Source: Pseudoramibacter sp.
Lineage (GTDB): Bacteria > Bacillota > Clostridia > Eubacteriales > Eubacteriaceae
Direction of reading: 5' to 3'
NCBI RefSeq assembly: GCF_022484225.1
Contig: NZ_JAKVLT010000001.1
Coordinates: 1,364,001 to 1,428,000 of the forward strand
DNA length: 64,000 nt
Shown: positions 17,062-26,419 of the stretch, in pieces
Layout of the letters: each line of letters starts with the position of its first letter
Numbering within the stretch: the stretch's first letter is position 1
The notes under the pieces: model-generated
The model's input: only the letters and a program-made list of their open reading frames with translations
Told to the model about the DNA's origin: nothing
Databases searched by the model: none
Position numbers and translations under genes: made by a program

Positions 17062-19242
17062 ATGAAGATTATCATTGCAGATCGGTCCGGTTATTGTTTT
17101 GGCATTACCAATGCCATGCGCTTGGCAGATGAAACGCTGAAGCAGGGATCCGATCAGCCGATATACTGTCTCGGCGACTTGTCCCATAACCGTCAGGAAA
17201 TGGCGCGGCTGGAAAGCCGGGGCATCAAGAAAGTCGACAGCATCGATGAGATTGAGACGGGAACGGTGATCATTCGCTCCCACGGCGTCAGCCGGCAGGT
17301 CCTTGAAAGGGCCAAGGCAAAGCAGCTTAGAATCGTCGATGCGACATGTCCTTTTGTAAGTGCGATGCAGCACAAAGTCTACGATTACAGTCAAAAGGGC
17401 TATCAGATCGTCATTGTCGGCGATGCCAATCACCCGGAAGTGGAAGGCGCTGTGGGATGGTGTGAAAATCAGGCCATTGTTCTTAATTCCACAGAAGAGG
17501 CAGAAAATTTATCGGCGCATTTTCATAAATTATGCGTTGTAGCACAAACGACAGCTATCGAAAAAAAATTTAGTGCGATCACATCCATCCTGCAGAAAAA
17601 GGCAGATGAATGCTTGATATTTAACACGATTTGTTCGGCGACTGCGGAGCGTCAATCGGCTGCGGTTGAAACGGCAAAACGTGTGGAATATATGATTGTT
17701 GTAGGCGGGTATCATTCTTCGAACACGAGAAAACTGTACGAAGTCTGCAAGGCGCACTGCAGCAATACATGTCACATAGAGACAGCCGGAGAATTAAATC
17801 TCGCTGAATTGCAAAAATACAAGGTTATTGGAATTACAGCGGGGGCATCCACGCCGGACTGGATCGTTAAGGAGGTAACGGAAAGAATGGAAGAAAACAA
17901 AACGGAAAACACACAAGTTCAGGATCAGGCAGTAGAAGAATCAGTTGATGAAAATGATTTCGCCGCAATGCTGGACCAGTCGATGCCGGATAAAGCTATC
18001 CACAGAGGTTCGACAGTTGAAGGAAAAGTCATGGAAGTCACAGATGATGAGATCATCCTGAACATTAAATATAAAGCTGATGGCGTCATCAAGAAGAATG
18101 ATTATTCATGGAAAGATGACATCAATCTGAAAGATGAAGTTCATGAAGGTGATCTTATCAACGCAGTTGTCACAAATATGAACGATGACAACGGCGCTGT
18201 CAGACTTTCAAAAATCAAATACGACAATCAGAAGATTCAGCGTCAGCTGGAAAAAGCCTACAAAGATCAGGAAGTCCTGGAAGGAAAAGTGAAGAGCGTT
18301 TCTGGCAGCGGCCTGATCGTCGATATCGGATTTACAGATATCTTTATGCCAGCTTCTCAGTACAGCGTCCGTTACATCAAAGATTTAAACACTTTGGTGG
18401 GCAAAGAAGTCAAGGGCAAGATCATTGACTACAATGCAAGACGCCGCCGTGCGATTTTCTCACAGCGTGTCATTCTTGAAAAAGAAATGAAAGAACGCCA
18501 GAAAGAACAGCGCGCAAGAAAAGAAGAACGCTACAATGAAATTCAGATGGACGATGTTGTCAAAGGCAAAGTCAAGACCATCACGAATTTCGGGATCTTC
18601 ATCGATTTAGACGGCATCGATGGTTTCGTACACCGTTCTGATCTGACTTGGTCCAGAGCTAACGAACCAAAGAATTTGGTTGAAAAAGGTCAGGAAATCG
18701 AAGCTAAAGTTATTCAGAAGAATGACGAAGAAAAGAAGATTAAATTAAGCGTGAAGGCCCTTCAGCCGAAACCGTGGGATACCTTTGTTGAACAGTACAA
18801 AGAAGGAGATATCGTTGAAGTTAAAATCACGAATGTCCTGGATTTCGGTGCATTTGCTGAAATCATCCCAGGTGTTGAAGGTTTGATTCACATTTCTGAA
18901 ATTTCTTACCGCCGTGTTGAATCCGTGGCTTCTGAATTAAATCCTGGAGATGTGGTCAAAGTTAAGATCATCGGCATCAACCGCGAAAAAGAAAAGATCA
19001 GCTTGAGCATCAAAGCGACACAGAAGGCACCGGAACGCCAGCAGAAACGCCACCGCAAGAGCGGCGAAGGCTATCAGGGCCGTCAGGGCGGACGTAAGCC
19101 GCGCAAACATCAGGCACAGCACAACACAACCGTTTACGAAGACAATGCCAACTTTACCCTTGGCGATTCTTTCGGCGATCTGCTGGGCAAACTCGATTTT
19201 GGCGACAATGCATCTGATGACGCTTCAGACGATGAAGAATAA
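17062..19242 (+). CDS. ispH-rpsA: Fused 4-hydroxy-3-methylbut-2-enyl diphosphate reductase and ribosomal protein S1
   Basis: One 726-residue frame joins two proteins. Residues 1 to about 275 form IspH, the last enzyme of the MEP isoprenoid pathway, with [Fe-S] cysteines C12, C96 and C191 and the histidines in SHN, SHGV and NHPEVEG. From about residue 315 four S1 RNA-binding domains follow, the last two with FGIFIDLDG and FGAFAEIIPG. A basic tail and an acidic C-terminus end the protein. This fusion is well known in Clostridia, so it is not a frameshift artefact. The S1 part would bind mRNA at the ribosome; why the two are joined is unknown. Confidence 0.95.
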   Translation: MKIIIADRSGYCFGITNAMRLADETLKQGSDQPIYCLGDLSHNRQEMARLESRGIKKVDSIDEIETGTVIIRSHGVSRQVLERAKAKQLRIVDATCPFVSAMQHKVYDYSQKGYQIVIVGDANHPEVEGAVGWCENQAIVLNSTEEAENLSAHFHKLCVVAQTTAIEKKFSAITSILQKKADECLIFNTICSATAERQSAAVETAKRVEYMIVVGGYHSSNTRKLYEVCKAHCSNTCHIETAGELNLAELQKYKVIGITAGASTPDWIVKEVTERMEENKTENTQVQDQAVEESVDENDFAAMLDQSMPDKAIHRGSTVEGKVMEVTDDEIILNIKYKADGVIKKNDYSWKDDINLKDEVHEGDLINAVVTNMNDDNGAVRLSKIKYDNQKIQRQLEKAYKDQEVLEGKVKSVSGSGLIVDIGFTDIFMPASQYSVRYIKDLNTLVGKEVKGKIIDYNARRRRAIFSQRVILEKEMKERQKEQRARKEERYNEIQMDDVVKGKVKTITNFGIFIDLDGIDGFVHRSDLTWSRANEPKNLVEKGQEIEAKVIQKNDEEKKIKLSVKALQPKPWDTFVEQYKEGDIVEVKITNVLDFGAFAEIIPGVEGLIHISEISYRRVESVASELNPGDVVKVKIIGINREKEKISLSIKATQKAPERQQKRHRKSGEGYQGRQGGRKPRKHQAQHNTTVYEDNANFTLGDSFGDLLGKLDFGDNASDDASDDEE

Positions 19243-19251
19243 TTGATTGAT

Positions 19252-19283
19252 AAAGAGTTCCTGTTAACAGGAACTCTTTTTTA
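19252..19283 (+). terminator. Intrinsic terminator after ispH-rpsA
   Basis: AAAGAGTTCCTG and CAGGAACTCTTT form a near-perfect stem around a TTAA centre, followed by TTTTATT. Confidence 0.9.
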
Positions 19284-19312
19284 TTGGCAGATGGGACAAA
19301 TGCGTGTATAAT
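19284..19312 (+). promoter_or_regulatory. Sigma-A promoter for the comM-like gene and dprA
   Basis: TTGGCA (19284-19289) and TATAAT (19307-19312) are spaced 17 bp, directly after the ispH-rpsA terminator. The transcript start would be near 19319. Confidence 0.75.
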
Positions 19313-19362
19313 GGAAAAAACGTTATCATTTAAGTATTGAATCACACAGCGAGGAACGAAAA

Positions 19363-20877
19363 ATGTTGGCAAAAATATTTAGCTGCGGCCTTTTAGGCAT
19401 CGAAGGCATCATTGTGACCGTTGAAGTTGATTTAAATTACGGCCTGCCGGGTTTTATCGTCGTAGGCCTGCCGGATACCGGCGTGAAGGAGTCTCGGGAC
19501 CGTGTTTTCTCTGCCATTAAAAATAACGGCTACGCTTATCCGGATAAAAAAGTCACCGTTAATTTGGCGCCGGCGGATTTAAAAAAAGAAGGCTCCGCTT
19601 ACGATTTGCCGATTGCCATCGGCTTGTTGGTCGCGTCCAATCAGCTCGAAGGGAATTTTTCGGATATGCTTTGTTTTGGGGAATTGTCCCTGAACGGTGA
19701 TTTAAGACCGGTTCGCGGCGTCCTGCCGATGGTTTTGGCAGCGAAGGCGAAAGGCTTTAAAAAAGTCATTCTGCCTCAGGAAAATAAAACCGAAGGCGCC
19801 ATTGTGGACGGCATTGACGTTCTGCCGGCGCGCAATTTAAAACAAGTGATTGATTATTTAAAGGGTAAGACGGAGATTGAACCTTACCGCATCGATTCCC
19901 AGCAGCTTTTGAATCAGGGGCAGACTGCCTACCGCGTGGATTTTTCTGAAATCAAAGGGCAGGACAATGCGAAGCGGGCCCTTGAGATCGCAGCGGCAGG
20001 CGGCCACAACGTGCTGATGAGCGGCCCTCCCGGAAGCGGAAAGAGTATGCTTGCCAAGGCATTTCCCTCGATTCTGCCGGCACTGACATTAAACGAAGCC
20101 CTGGAAATCACGAAAATATATTCGATTGCAGGGCTGCTCAAAGACAACATTATGACGCACCGTCCTTTCAGAGCACCTCACCACACGCTGTCCAATGTTT
20201 CTATTATCGGGGGCGGAACCATTCCAAAGCCTGGAGAAGTTTCTTTAGCCCATCTCGGCGTCTTGTTTTTAGATGAACTGCCGGAATTTCAAAAATCAGC
20301 GCTGGAAGTACTCCGGCAGCCCATAGAAGACCATGAGGTGACCATTTCCCGTGTCAATGCCACATTGACTTATCCAGCGTCTTTTATGCTCATCGCCAGC
20401 ATGAATCCCTGCCCCTGTGGCTATCTGGGCGACCCTGCCCACAAATGTACGTGCACAATAAACGAAATACGGCGGTACAACAGCCGGATCTCAGGGCCGT
20501 TATTAGACCGCATAGACATTCGCGTGGAAGTGCCCGCCGTCGATATCAAAGAGCTCGAAAACCGGACGCCGGGAGAATCTTCAATGACCATTCGAAAGCG
20601 GGTCAACCAGGCGCGGCAGATTCAAAACGAGCGTTTTCAAAATGAAAAGGGCATTTATTTTAACGCGCAGCTTGAACCCCATTTGATAGATCAATATTGT
20701 GTACTCGACAAAGAGGGACAGGATTTCCTTGAAATGGTCTATGCGAAATTAAAACTGTCCGGACGGGGATACCACCGGATATTAAAACTGGCACGAACCA
20801 TTGCCGATTTGGACGGCGCGGATCAAATCGGATTGATTCATCTTTCGGAGGCCACCTCTTATCGTTCAGGACAATGA
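19363..20877 (+). CDS. comM: YifB/ComM family Mg-chelatase-like ATPase
   Basis: AAA+ protein of 504 residues. An N-terminal Lon-S16/ChlI-like domain (GLPGFIVVGLPDTGVKES) precedes the AAA+ core with Walker A GPPGSGKSMLAK and Walker B LFLDELPEF. A cysteine cluster CPCGYLGDPAHKCTC follows. In Gram-negatives ComM is a branch-migration helicase for natural transformation. Here it is followed 21 bp later by dprA, another recombination mediator, which fits a DNA uptake or repair role. RBS is GCGAGGAACG. Confidence 0.92.
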   Translation: MLAKIFSCGLLGIEGIIVTVEVDLNYGLPGFIVVGLPDTGVKESRDRVFSAIKNNGYAYPDKKVTVNLAPADLKKEGSAYDLPIAIGLLVASNQLEGNFSDMLCFGELSLNGDLRPVRGVLPMVLAAKAKGFKKVILPQENKTEGAIVDGIDVLPARNLKQVIDYLKGKTEIEPYRIDSQQLLNQGQTAYRVDFSEIKGQDNAKRALEIAAAGGHNVLMSGPPGSGKSMLAKAFPSILPALTLNEALEITKIYSIAGLLKDNIMTHRPFRAPHHTLSNVSIIGGGTIPKPGEVSLAHLGVLFLDELPEFQKSALEVLRQPIEDHEVTISRVNATLTYPASFMLIASMNPCPCGYLGDPAHKCTCTINEIRRYNSRISGPLLDRIDIRVEVPAVDIKELENRTPGESSMTIRKRVNQARQIQNERFQNEKGIYFNAQLEPHLIDQYCVLDKEGQDFLEMVYAKLKLSGRGYHRILKLARTIADLDGADQIGLIHLSEATSYRSGQ

Positions 20878-20898
20878 TTCAACAAAAGGTGAGGAAAC

Positions 20899-22032
20899 AT
20901 GCAGGATGATTTAATTTATGACCTTTGGCTGTCGTCGGTGACGAATGTTTCCAATATGAAGAAAAATACGCTGCTGTCGGTTTTTAAAACGGCGGAAGCG
21001 ATTTATAAAGCCTCACCGGAAGCCATTCGAAAGACCGGTTTTTTTAGGGAAAAAGACATTCAGAAAATTCAGGATCAGAAGGATACGAATCTGGCAGAAC
21101 GGGCCTTCGTGTTTATTCAAAAAAATCAGATTGTGTGCATTCCCAAGGGGAGCCCTTCTTATCCGAGCAGGCTTGAAAAAATATATAATCCGCCCGTTCT
21201 TTTATATGCGATGGGCAATACCGGCCTCTTAAAACGAGACCTGGCCATTGGCATGGTGGGATCGAGAAAGTCGAGCGCAGACGCGGTTGCGATTGCCAAG
21301 AAATTCAGCCAAACCCTTTCTGAAATGGGCGTTACAGTCGTGTCTGGAATGGCCAACGGCATTGACAGCGCCTCAGCAGAAGGGGCTCTGGCAGGCATCG
21401 GATCGACCATTGCGGTGTTGGGATCGGGGATCGATGTCTGTTATCCGGCCAATCAAAGGGATTTGTACAATGACATTCGCGAAAAAGGCTTGCTGCTCAG
21501 CGAATTTTTTATTGGCCAGCCGCCAAAGGCCGGGCATTTTCCAATGCGGAACCGAATCATCGCCGGGCTCTCAGACGGCCTCGTCGTGGTCGAAGCGCGG
21601 ATGAAAAGCGGTGCGCTCATTACGGCAGATCACGCTTTGGATCAGGGAAAAACCGTGTATGCCATTCCCCAGAGCATCAATGTCAAATCTGCAGAAGGGT
21701 CTAATCAATTATTAAAAGAAGGGGCAAAGCTGGTCACCACAGCAGAAGACATTCTTGAAGATTTTGTGGACATTGAGCAGAAAAGAAAAGAATTAGAAAA
21801 AAATACGGCCATTTCAGCTGACAGAAAGCCAGAGCGGCAGGCTGAAAAGCTTATGCTGTCTGAAGATGAACAAGCTGTCATGACAGCCGTTGAGGGGGGA
21901 ATTGATACCGTTGACGGGCTGGTTCAGCATTTGGACCAGCCCATCTCCAAGCTCAATGCGGTTTTGATGATGTTGGAAATCAAAAAAATATTAAAAGTCA
22001 ATTACGGTCAGATTACGTTACTGCGCGTCTGA
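20899..22032 (+). CDS. dprA: DNA processing protein DprA
   Basis: Rossmann-fold ssDNA-binding protein that loads RecA on incoming single strands. An N-terminal helical domain is followed by the DprA core with GMVGSRKSS, VSGMANGID, GSGIDVCYP and ALITADHALDQG, then a C-terminal winged helix (residues ~320-377). The length of 377 fits. Its 3' end overlaps the oppositely transcribed coaBC by 15 bp, so no terminator lies between the convergent genes. Confidence 0.94.
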   Translation: MQDDLIYDLWLSSVTNVSNMKKNTLLSVFKTAEAIYKASPEAIRKTGFFREKDIQKIQDQKDTNLAERAFVFIQKNQIVCIPKGSPSYPSRLEKIYNPPVLLYAMGNTGLLKRDLAIGMVGSRKSSADAVAIAKKFSQTLSEMGVTVVSGMANGIDSASAEGALAGIGSTIAVLGSGIDVCYPANQRDLYNDIREKGLLLSEFFIGQPPKAGHFPMRNRIIAGLSDGLVVVEARMKSGALITADHALDQGKTVYAIPQSINVKSAEGSNQLLKEGAKLVTTAEDILEDFVDIEQKRKELEKNTAISADRKPERQAEKLMLSEDEQAVMTAVEGGIDTVDGLVQHLDQPISKLNAVLMMLEIKKILKVNYGQITLLRV

Positions 22033-23235
22033 ATCGCCGTCTGACCGCAGTTTTATGATGGTGTCAAAAATACGGTGGGCCGTTTCGGCTTTGGAGAGCA
22101 GCGGCAGAGTCTCTTCGCTGTTTTTCGTAATGAGCGTGACGACGTTGGTGTCGCCTTGAAAGCCAGCGCCCTGTACTCTCAGGTTATTGGCGACAATCAT
22201 GTCGATTTTCTTTTTGAGCAATTTTTTTCGACTGTTTTCAATTAAATTTTCTGTTTCCATGGAGAAGCCGCAGATAAATTGATTGGCTTTTCTGGATTCT
22301 CCAAGGGATTTTAATATATCCAGAGAGCGTTTCAACTCAATTTTTGGCACGCCTTTTTGTTTCTTTATTTTTTCAGGCGCTGTCGTTTTCGGCGTGTAGT
22401 CGGCGACAGCAGCCGCTTTGATGATAATGTCCTGGTCGGGTGCTGCGGCAAGCACAGCCTGAGTCATGTCTTCAGCGGATTTAATCGGCACAAAGTGAAC
22501 AAAGGGAACCGGCTTTAAATGTGTCGGGCCTGAAACCAGGGTGACATCAGCGCCGCGAAGCATCGCGTCGTAGGCCAGGGCATAGCCCATTTTGCCGCTG
22601 GAGTGATTGGTGATATACCGCACCGGGTCAATGGCTTCGCAGGTCGGGCCGGCGGTCACCAGCACTTTTTTATTTTGGAGATCCTTGGAATAGGCAATTT
22701 CGCGGTAAATGTAGTCCAACAGTGCTTCTGGCTGAGGCAGTTTGCCGGCGCCCACGTCCTTGCACGCCAGAATGCCGGAATCTGGTGAAATCACATGCCA
22801 TCCGTACTGTTTCAGGATTTGTAAATTATGCTGGACAATGGGATTGTTGTACATCGCGGTGTTCATCGCCGGTGCGATGTATTTGGGACAAGTGCAGGCC
22901 AAGGCGGTTGTGGTGAGCATGTCGTCGGCGATCCCGTGGGCCAGTTTGGCAATAATATTGGCGGTGGCAGGTGCAATAAAGAGCAGTTCAGCCTTTTTAG
23001 CCAGGGCGACATGCGCCACGTTGTACTGGACCGTTTTGTCGAAAGTATCTGTGATGCAGTTATTTCCGGTTAGCGTAGAGAACGTCATGGGGCGTATAAT
23101 TTCAGTGGCGTTCGGGGTCATAATAACATGAACGCTGCAGTGCTGTTTCGCGAGCGCAGAGGCGACGTCTGCCATTTTATAAGCTGCGATGCTTGCAGAA
23201 ATACCCAGAATTACGGTATGATGTTCTAAATTCAT
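22018..23235 (-). CDS. coaBC: Bifunctional phosphopantothenoylcysteine decarboxylase/synthetase
   Basis: Coenzyme A biosynthesis enzyme joining 4'-phosphopantothenate and cysteine, then decarboxylating the product. The N-terminal flavoprotein CoaC half has GISASIAAYK, the APAMNTAMYNNP substrate motif and the GAGKLPQPE region. The C-terminal CoaB half opens with VLVTAGPTCEAIDPVRYI and has NHSSGKMGYALA. The 405 residues are normal. GGAGAGG precedes the ATG. It is convergent with dprA and divergent from the metalloprotease-like gene. Confidence 0.96.
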   Translation of the reverse strand: MNLEHHTVILGISASIAAYKMADVASALAKQHCSVHVIMTPNATEIIRPMTFSTLTGNNCITDTFDKTVQYNVAHVALAKKAELLFIAPATANIIAKLAHGIADDMLTTTALACTCPKYIAPAMNTAMYNNPIVQHNLQILKQYGWHVISPDSGILACKDVGAGKLPQPEALLDYIYREIAYSKDLQNKKVLVTAGPTCEAIDPVRYITNHSSGKMGYALAYDAMLRGADVTLVSGPTHLKPVPFVHFVPIKSAEDMTQAVLAAAPDQDIIIKAAAVADYTPKTTAPEKIKKQKGVPKIELKRSLDILKSLGESRKANQFICGFSMETENLIENSRKKLLKKKIDMIVANNLRVQGAGFQGDTNVVTLITKNSEETLPLLSKAETAHRIFDTIIKLRSDGDSDAQ

Positions 23236-23342
23236 GATTTGTCCTCTCCAAAATAGACTTCATATTTTTGAGTATTATAGCAAAAACAAGAGATTTGGAC
23301 AAGTTGCGGCTATTTCAATTAAAGGGGGTACAGGACGGGAAA

Positions 23343-24029
23343 ATGCAAGCATATCAACTCATTCGAAGCCGGCGCAAAACCATCGCGGTGCAGGTCAAAA
23401 AAGACGGAACGGTCGAAGTGAAGGCCCCGAATACGATGGCGCAAAGTGATATTGACCGTTTTGTTGAAGAAAAATCAGAATGGATTTCAAAGCGAAAGCA
23501 GCAGGCGGAATTGGCCCGAAATTTTGAAATCAAAGACGGGTCCTGGATCACGGTATTCGGGGTTGAGATTCCAGTTCTGGCTGTTCCGGACGGCCAATTT
23601 GAGTTTAAGCGGGCTGTTAAATTAGATCATTCTTTAATGACCATACCGGAGGAGGCAGACCAGAATACCATTAAACGGGAGATCATCAAGATTTATAAAG
23701 ATCTGGCAGAAGAGATTATTTTTCAGCGTGTGGCCTGGTACGAACAAAGGATGCAGCTGTACCCGTCGAAAGTTCGCATCAGCAATGCTTCCCGACGATG
23801 GGGGTCGTGTTCTTCCAAGAAGAGCATCAATTTTTCATGGAAACTTGCCATGGCTGACGGAAAAGCCATCGATTCTGTGGTGGTACATGAATTGTGCCAT
23901 CTCCGCTATATGAATCATTCCAAATCGTTCTGGCAGCTGGTCGCACAGTATTGTCCAGATTATCAAGAACAGCGTGCGAAACTGAATCAATTGTCAGAAA
24001 AATTATTAAGTGAAAATTGGGAACTTTAA
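23343..24029 (+). CDS. YgjP-like metal-dependent hydrolase (UTP pyrophosphatase/DUF45 family)
   Basis: Zincin-like protein of the SprT/YgjP group, 228 residues from the chosen ATG. The metal site HELCHLRYMNHSKSFW carries HExxH and the third histidine. RRWGSCSSK just upstream is the other family signature. A longer frame begins at a TTG at 23268, but that codon sits inside a possible -10 region; the ATG at 23343 follows a GA-rich stretch (AAAGGGGG at 23321-23328, GGACGGG nearer). Some members hydrolyse UTP; role here is uncertain. Confidence 0.85.
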   Translation: MQAYQLIRSRRKTIAVQVKKDGTVEVKAPNTMAQSDIDRFVEEKSEWISKRKQQAELARNFEIKDGSWITVFGVEIPVLAVPDGQFEFKRAVKLDHSLMTIPEEADQNTIKREIIKIYKDLAEEIIFQRVAWYEQRMQLYPSKVRISNASRRWGSCSSKKSINFSWKLAMADGKAIDSVVVHELCHLRYMNHSKSFWQLVAQYCPDYQEQRAKLNQLSEKLLSENWEL

Positions 24030-24045
24030 AAAAGCCGAAAATAAT

Positions 24046-24074
24046 TTGCATTTTTAATCATCCTATCATATAAT
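24046..24074 (+). promoter_or_regulatory. Sigma-A promoter of pckA
   Basis: TTGCAT (24046-24051) and TATAAT (24069-24074) are 17 bp apart. The palindrome GTGTACAC lies 6-14 bp downstream, near the expected transcript start, and could be an operator. The leader to pckA would be about 150 nt. Confidence 0.7.
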
Positions 24075-24168
24075 GTGTTGTGTACACGATGAAAATATTA
24101 CATTAAAAGTGAGATTGTATCGATAAAAGTGCATGATAGTTAAGAAAGATTATAATCTGCTTGAAAAA

Positions 24169-24195
24169 ACATGAAAATGATGTGTATTTTCATGT
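24169..24195 (+). repeat. Perfect 10-bp inverted repeat in the pckA leader
   Basis: ACATGAAAAT (24169-24178) and ATTTTCATGT (24186-24195) are exact inverted repeats around GATGTGT. In RNA this is a 10-bp hairpin; in DNA it is a symmetric operator-sized site. No T-run follows, so it is not a terminator. Confidence 0.75.
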
Positions 24196-24233
24196 ATTGT
24201 AATAAATAATTATAAGTTTGAGAGGAAAGCTTT

Positions 24234-25811
24234 ATGTACGAATGTGATTTATCATTTTTGGGATTAGACGGGAAAAAGGCACTTGCCAACGCAAAAGCAT
24301 CTGTCTTGACAGAAAAAGCCCTTCTCCGCGGAGAAGGTCATTTATCAGACACGGGCGCCATTGTGGTGAATACAGGAAAATATACCGGGCGTTCTCCAAA
24401 GGACCGTTTTATCGTTGACGACGAAGTGAGCCATGACAAAGTGGCCTGGGGGCCGATCAATATGCCCTTCGATGAAGATAAATTTGAAGCCTTATACAAA
24501 ATGATGACGGCTTATGTCGGCACCTTGGATGAAGTTTATGTATTCAACGGCTACGCTGGTGCTGACGAAGACTATCAGCTTCCCATCCGCGTCGTCAACC
24601 AATACGCGAGCCAGAACCTCTTCGTTCAAAACCTCTTTATTGAACCAAAGGACGACGCAGAATCAAAAAGCATTGACCCGCAGTTCACCGTCATCGCAGT
24701 CCCAGGATTTCACTGTGATCCAGCAGTGGACGGCACCCACAGCGAAGCGGCCATCATTATCAGCTTTAAGAAGCGCGTCATTTTAATTGCAGGCTCCCGC
24801 TACTGCGGTGAAATTAAAAAGTCCATTTTCTCCGTCATGAATTTCCTGCTGCCCCAGAGAGATGTTTTAACCATGCACTGCTCTGCCAATATGGATGACA
24901 ATGGCCGGACTGCACTGTTCTTCGGCCTGTCCGGTACTGGGAAAACCACCTTGTCCGCGACGCCGGACCGGGGACTCATCGGTGATGATGAACACGGCTG
25001 GAGCGACAACGGGATCTTCAATTTTGAAGGCGGCTGCTTTGCAAAATGCATCGATCTGAAAGAAGAAAGCGAACCAGAAATTTTCCACGCTATCCGTTTC
25101 GGAACGGTTGTTGAAAATGTCGTCTTAGACGAAAACGGCAAACCGGATTACAGCGATGACCGCTATACTCAGAACACCCGCGCCGGCTATCAGCTGCGCT
25201 ACATTCCAAACGCCGTGATCCCGAGCAAGGGCGGGCACCCGAACACCATTATTTTCCTGACCGCAGATGCTTTCGGCGTTCTGCCGCCAGTGGCAAAACT
25301 TGACAAATATCAGGCCATGTTCCATTTCGTGTCCGGCTATACCAGCAAGCTGGCCGGTACTGAACGGGGCGTCACCGAACCTCAAACCACATTCTCCACT
25401 TGCTTTGGCGAACCCTTTATGCCGCTGCCGGCTTCACGCTACGCTGAATTGTTAGGCGAAAAGATTGACAAGTATCACTGCAACGTTTATCTGGTCAATA
25501 CCGGATGGTCCGGCGGCCCTTACGGTGTCGGTTCCCGTTTCAAATTGAAATACACCCGAGCCATCGTTTCCGCCGCAACAGCAGGTAAGCTCGAAGATGT
25601 GCCGATGGTGCACGACGATTTATTCAACGTCGACATCCCGACGAGCTGCCCAGGCGTGCCGTCAGAACTTTTGATGCCGAAGAACACCTGGAAAGATAAG
25701 GATGCTTACGACAAAACGGCAAGGGATTTGGCAGAACATTTTGTCGAAAACTTCAAGAAGTACGATACGATGCCGGAAAACATTGTCAATGCAGGGCCAA
25801 ACGTCAAATAA
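24234..25811 (+). CDS. pckA: ATP-dependent phosphoenolpyruvate carboxykinase
   Basis: Cytoplasmic enzyme interconverting oxaloacetate + ATP and PEP + CO2 + ADP. The 525 residues have [14 protein letters not shown] near the N-terminus, the kinase loop [14 protein letters not shown], and the metal site [10 protein letters not shown], with FEGGCFAKC downstream. The ATP form is indicated by these blocks, in contrast to the GTP family. GAGAGGAAAG precedes the ATG. In a fermenting anaerobe it can run either way; pyruvate carboxylase at 49.9-53.4 kb would supply oxaloacetate. Its long leader holds a promoter and an inverted repeat. Confidence 0.97.
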   Translation: MYECDLSFLGLDGKKALANAKASVLTEKALLRGEGHLSDTGAIVVNTGKYTGRSPKDRFIVDDEVSHDKVAWGPINMPFDEDKFEALYKMMTAYVGTLDEVYVFNGYAGADEDYQLPIRVVNQYASQNLFVQNLFIEPKDDAESKSIDPQFTVIAVPGFHCDPAVDGTHSEAAIIISFKKRVILIAGSRYCGEIKKSIFSVMNFLLPQRDVLTMHCSANMDDNGRTALFFGLSGTGKTTLSATPDRGLIGDDEHGWSDNGIFNFEGGCFAKCIDLKEESEPEIFHAIRFGTVVENVVLDENGKPDYSDDRYTQNTRAGYQLRYIPNAVIPSKGGHPNTIIFLTADAFGVLPPVAKLDKYQAMFHFVSGYTSKLAGTERGVTEPQTTFSTCFGEPFMPLPASRYAELLGEKIDKYHCNVYLVNTGWSGGPYGVGSRFKLKYTRAIVSAATAGKLEDVPMVHDDLFNVDIPTSCPGVPSELLMPKNTWKDKDAYDKTARDLAEHFVENFKKYDTMPENIVNAGPNVK

Positions 25812-25826
25812 TGCAGGTTGATCCAA

Positions 25827-25867
25827 AGCCGGATTTCCCTTATTTAAGGGAAGTCCGGTTTTTTTGA
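25827..25867 (+). terminator. Intrinsic terminator after pckA
   Basis: GCCGGATTTCCCTT and AAGGGAAGTCCGGT pair around ATTT with one small irregularity, followed by TTTTTT. Confidence 0.9.
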
Positions 25868-25888
25868 TTAAGAAAAGATACAGCTAAC

Positions 25889-25917
25889 TTGACAAAGCAA
25901 AAGAGAATGATTATACT
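25889..25917 (+). promoter_or_regulatory. Sigma-A promoter of marR-lon
   Basis: Consensus TTGACA (25889-25894) and TATACT (25912-25917), 17 bp apart. The palindrome at 25929-25943 lies just past the likely start site. Confidence 0.8.
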
Positions 25918-25928
25918 ACTGAATAAAT

Positions 25929-25943
25929 TTAGGTAAATCCTAA
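25929..25943. promoter_or_regulatory. Candidate operator palindrome for the MarR regulator
   Basis: TTAGG-TAAAT-CCTAA is a perfect inverted repeat located 11-25 bp downstream of the -10 box and 37 bp before the marR start. Autoregulation through such a site is usual for MarR proteins. The half-site also resembles that of DtxR-type operators, so another regulator is possible. Confidence 0.5.
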
Positions 25944-25980
25944 CTAATTGTTAAACCTGCGGGATTTAATAGGAGTGTTT

Positions 25981-26397
25981 ATGACATGTAGAAGACAGGA
26001 TCTTATTCAGGCGTTAAGTCACTTGGCGTCACTGGGCACGCAGTGCAATGACGTTGCGAAAGATGAATGCCATACATTATTGACACAAAGGCAGACTGAA
26101 TTTTTACACATCATTGACAAACGTCAAAATGTCACATTTTCAGAGCTTGCCCAAACGTTCAGCCTATCTAAACCGACCATTTCTGAAATGATCGACAAGC
26201 TGTCGGAACAAGGCTGTGTGGTCAGAGAAAAGAGCAAGGAAGACAGGCGTGTGTCCTACATTCGTTTGACGAAAAAAGGCGAATCTGCTGCGCGGTGCGA
26301 ACAGCGCGGAAAAATGCAGTTGATTTACCATATTGAAGCGAGCTTAACCGATTCAGAAATCAAGCAGTTAATCGAACTTTTGCAAAAGGTTCATTAA
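25981..26397 (+). CDS. MarR family transcriptional regulator
   Basis: Winged-helix regulator of 138 residues. The helix-turn-helix is in VTFSELAQTFSLSKPTISEMIDKL, and the wing is KEDRRVSYIRLTKKG, both typical of MarR. The ATG at 25981 is seven bases after AGGAG; an upstream in-frame TTG at 25948 lies before that Shine-Dalgarno sequence and is unlikely. Four cysteines (C3, C23, C32 and C80), with others near the end, could allow redox sensing, but that is speculative. lon begins 22 bp downstream, so the regulator may control the protease gene as well as itself. Confidence 0.88.
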   Translation: MTCRRQDLIQALSHLASLGTQCNDVAKDECHTLLTQRQTEFLHIIDKRQNVTFSELAQTFSLSKPTISEMIDKLSEQGCVVREKSKEDRRVSYIRLTKKGESAARCEQRGKMQLIYHIEASLTDSEIKQLIELLQKVH

Positions 26398-26419
26398 TCG
26401 ATACAAGGAGGCGATCATT

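Noticed and set aside
17062..19242. ispH-rpsA junction as an assembly or frameshift error
   Set aside because: The same fusion is known across Clostridia, and a smooth linker joins both parts.
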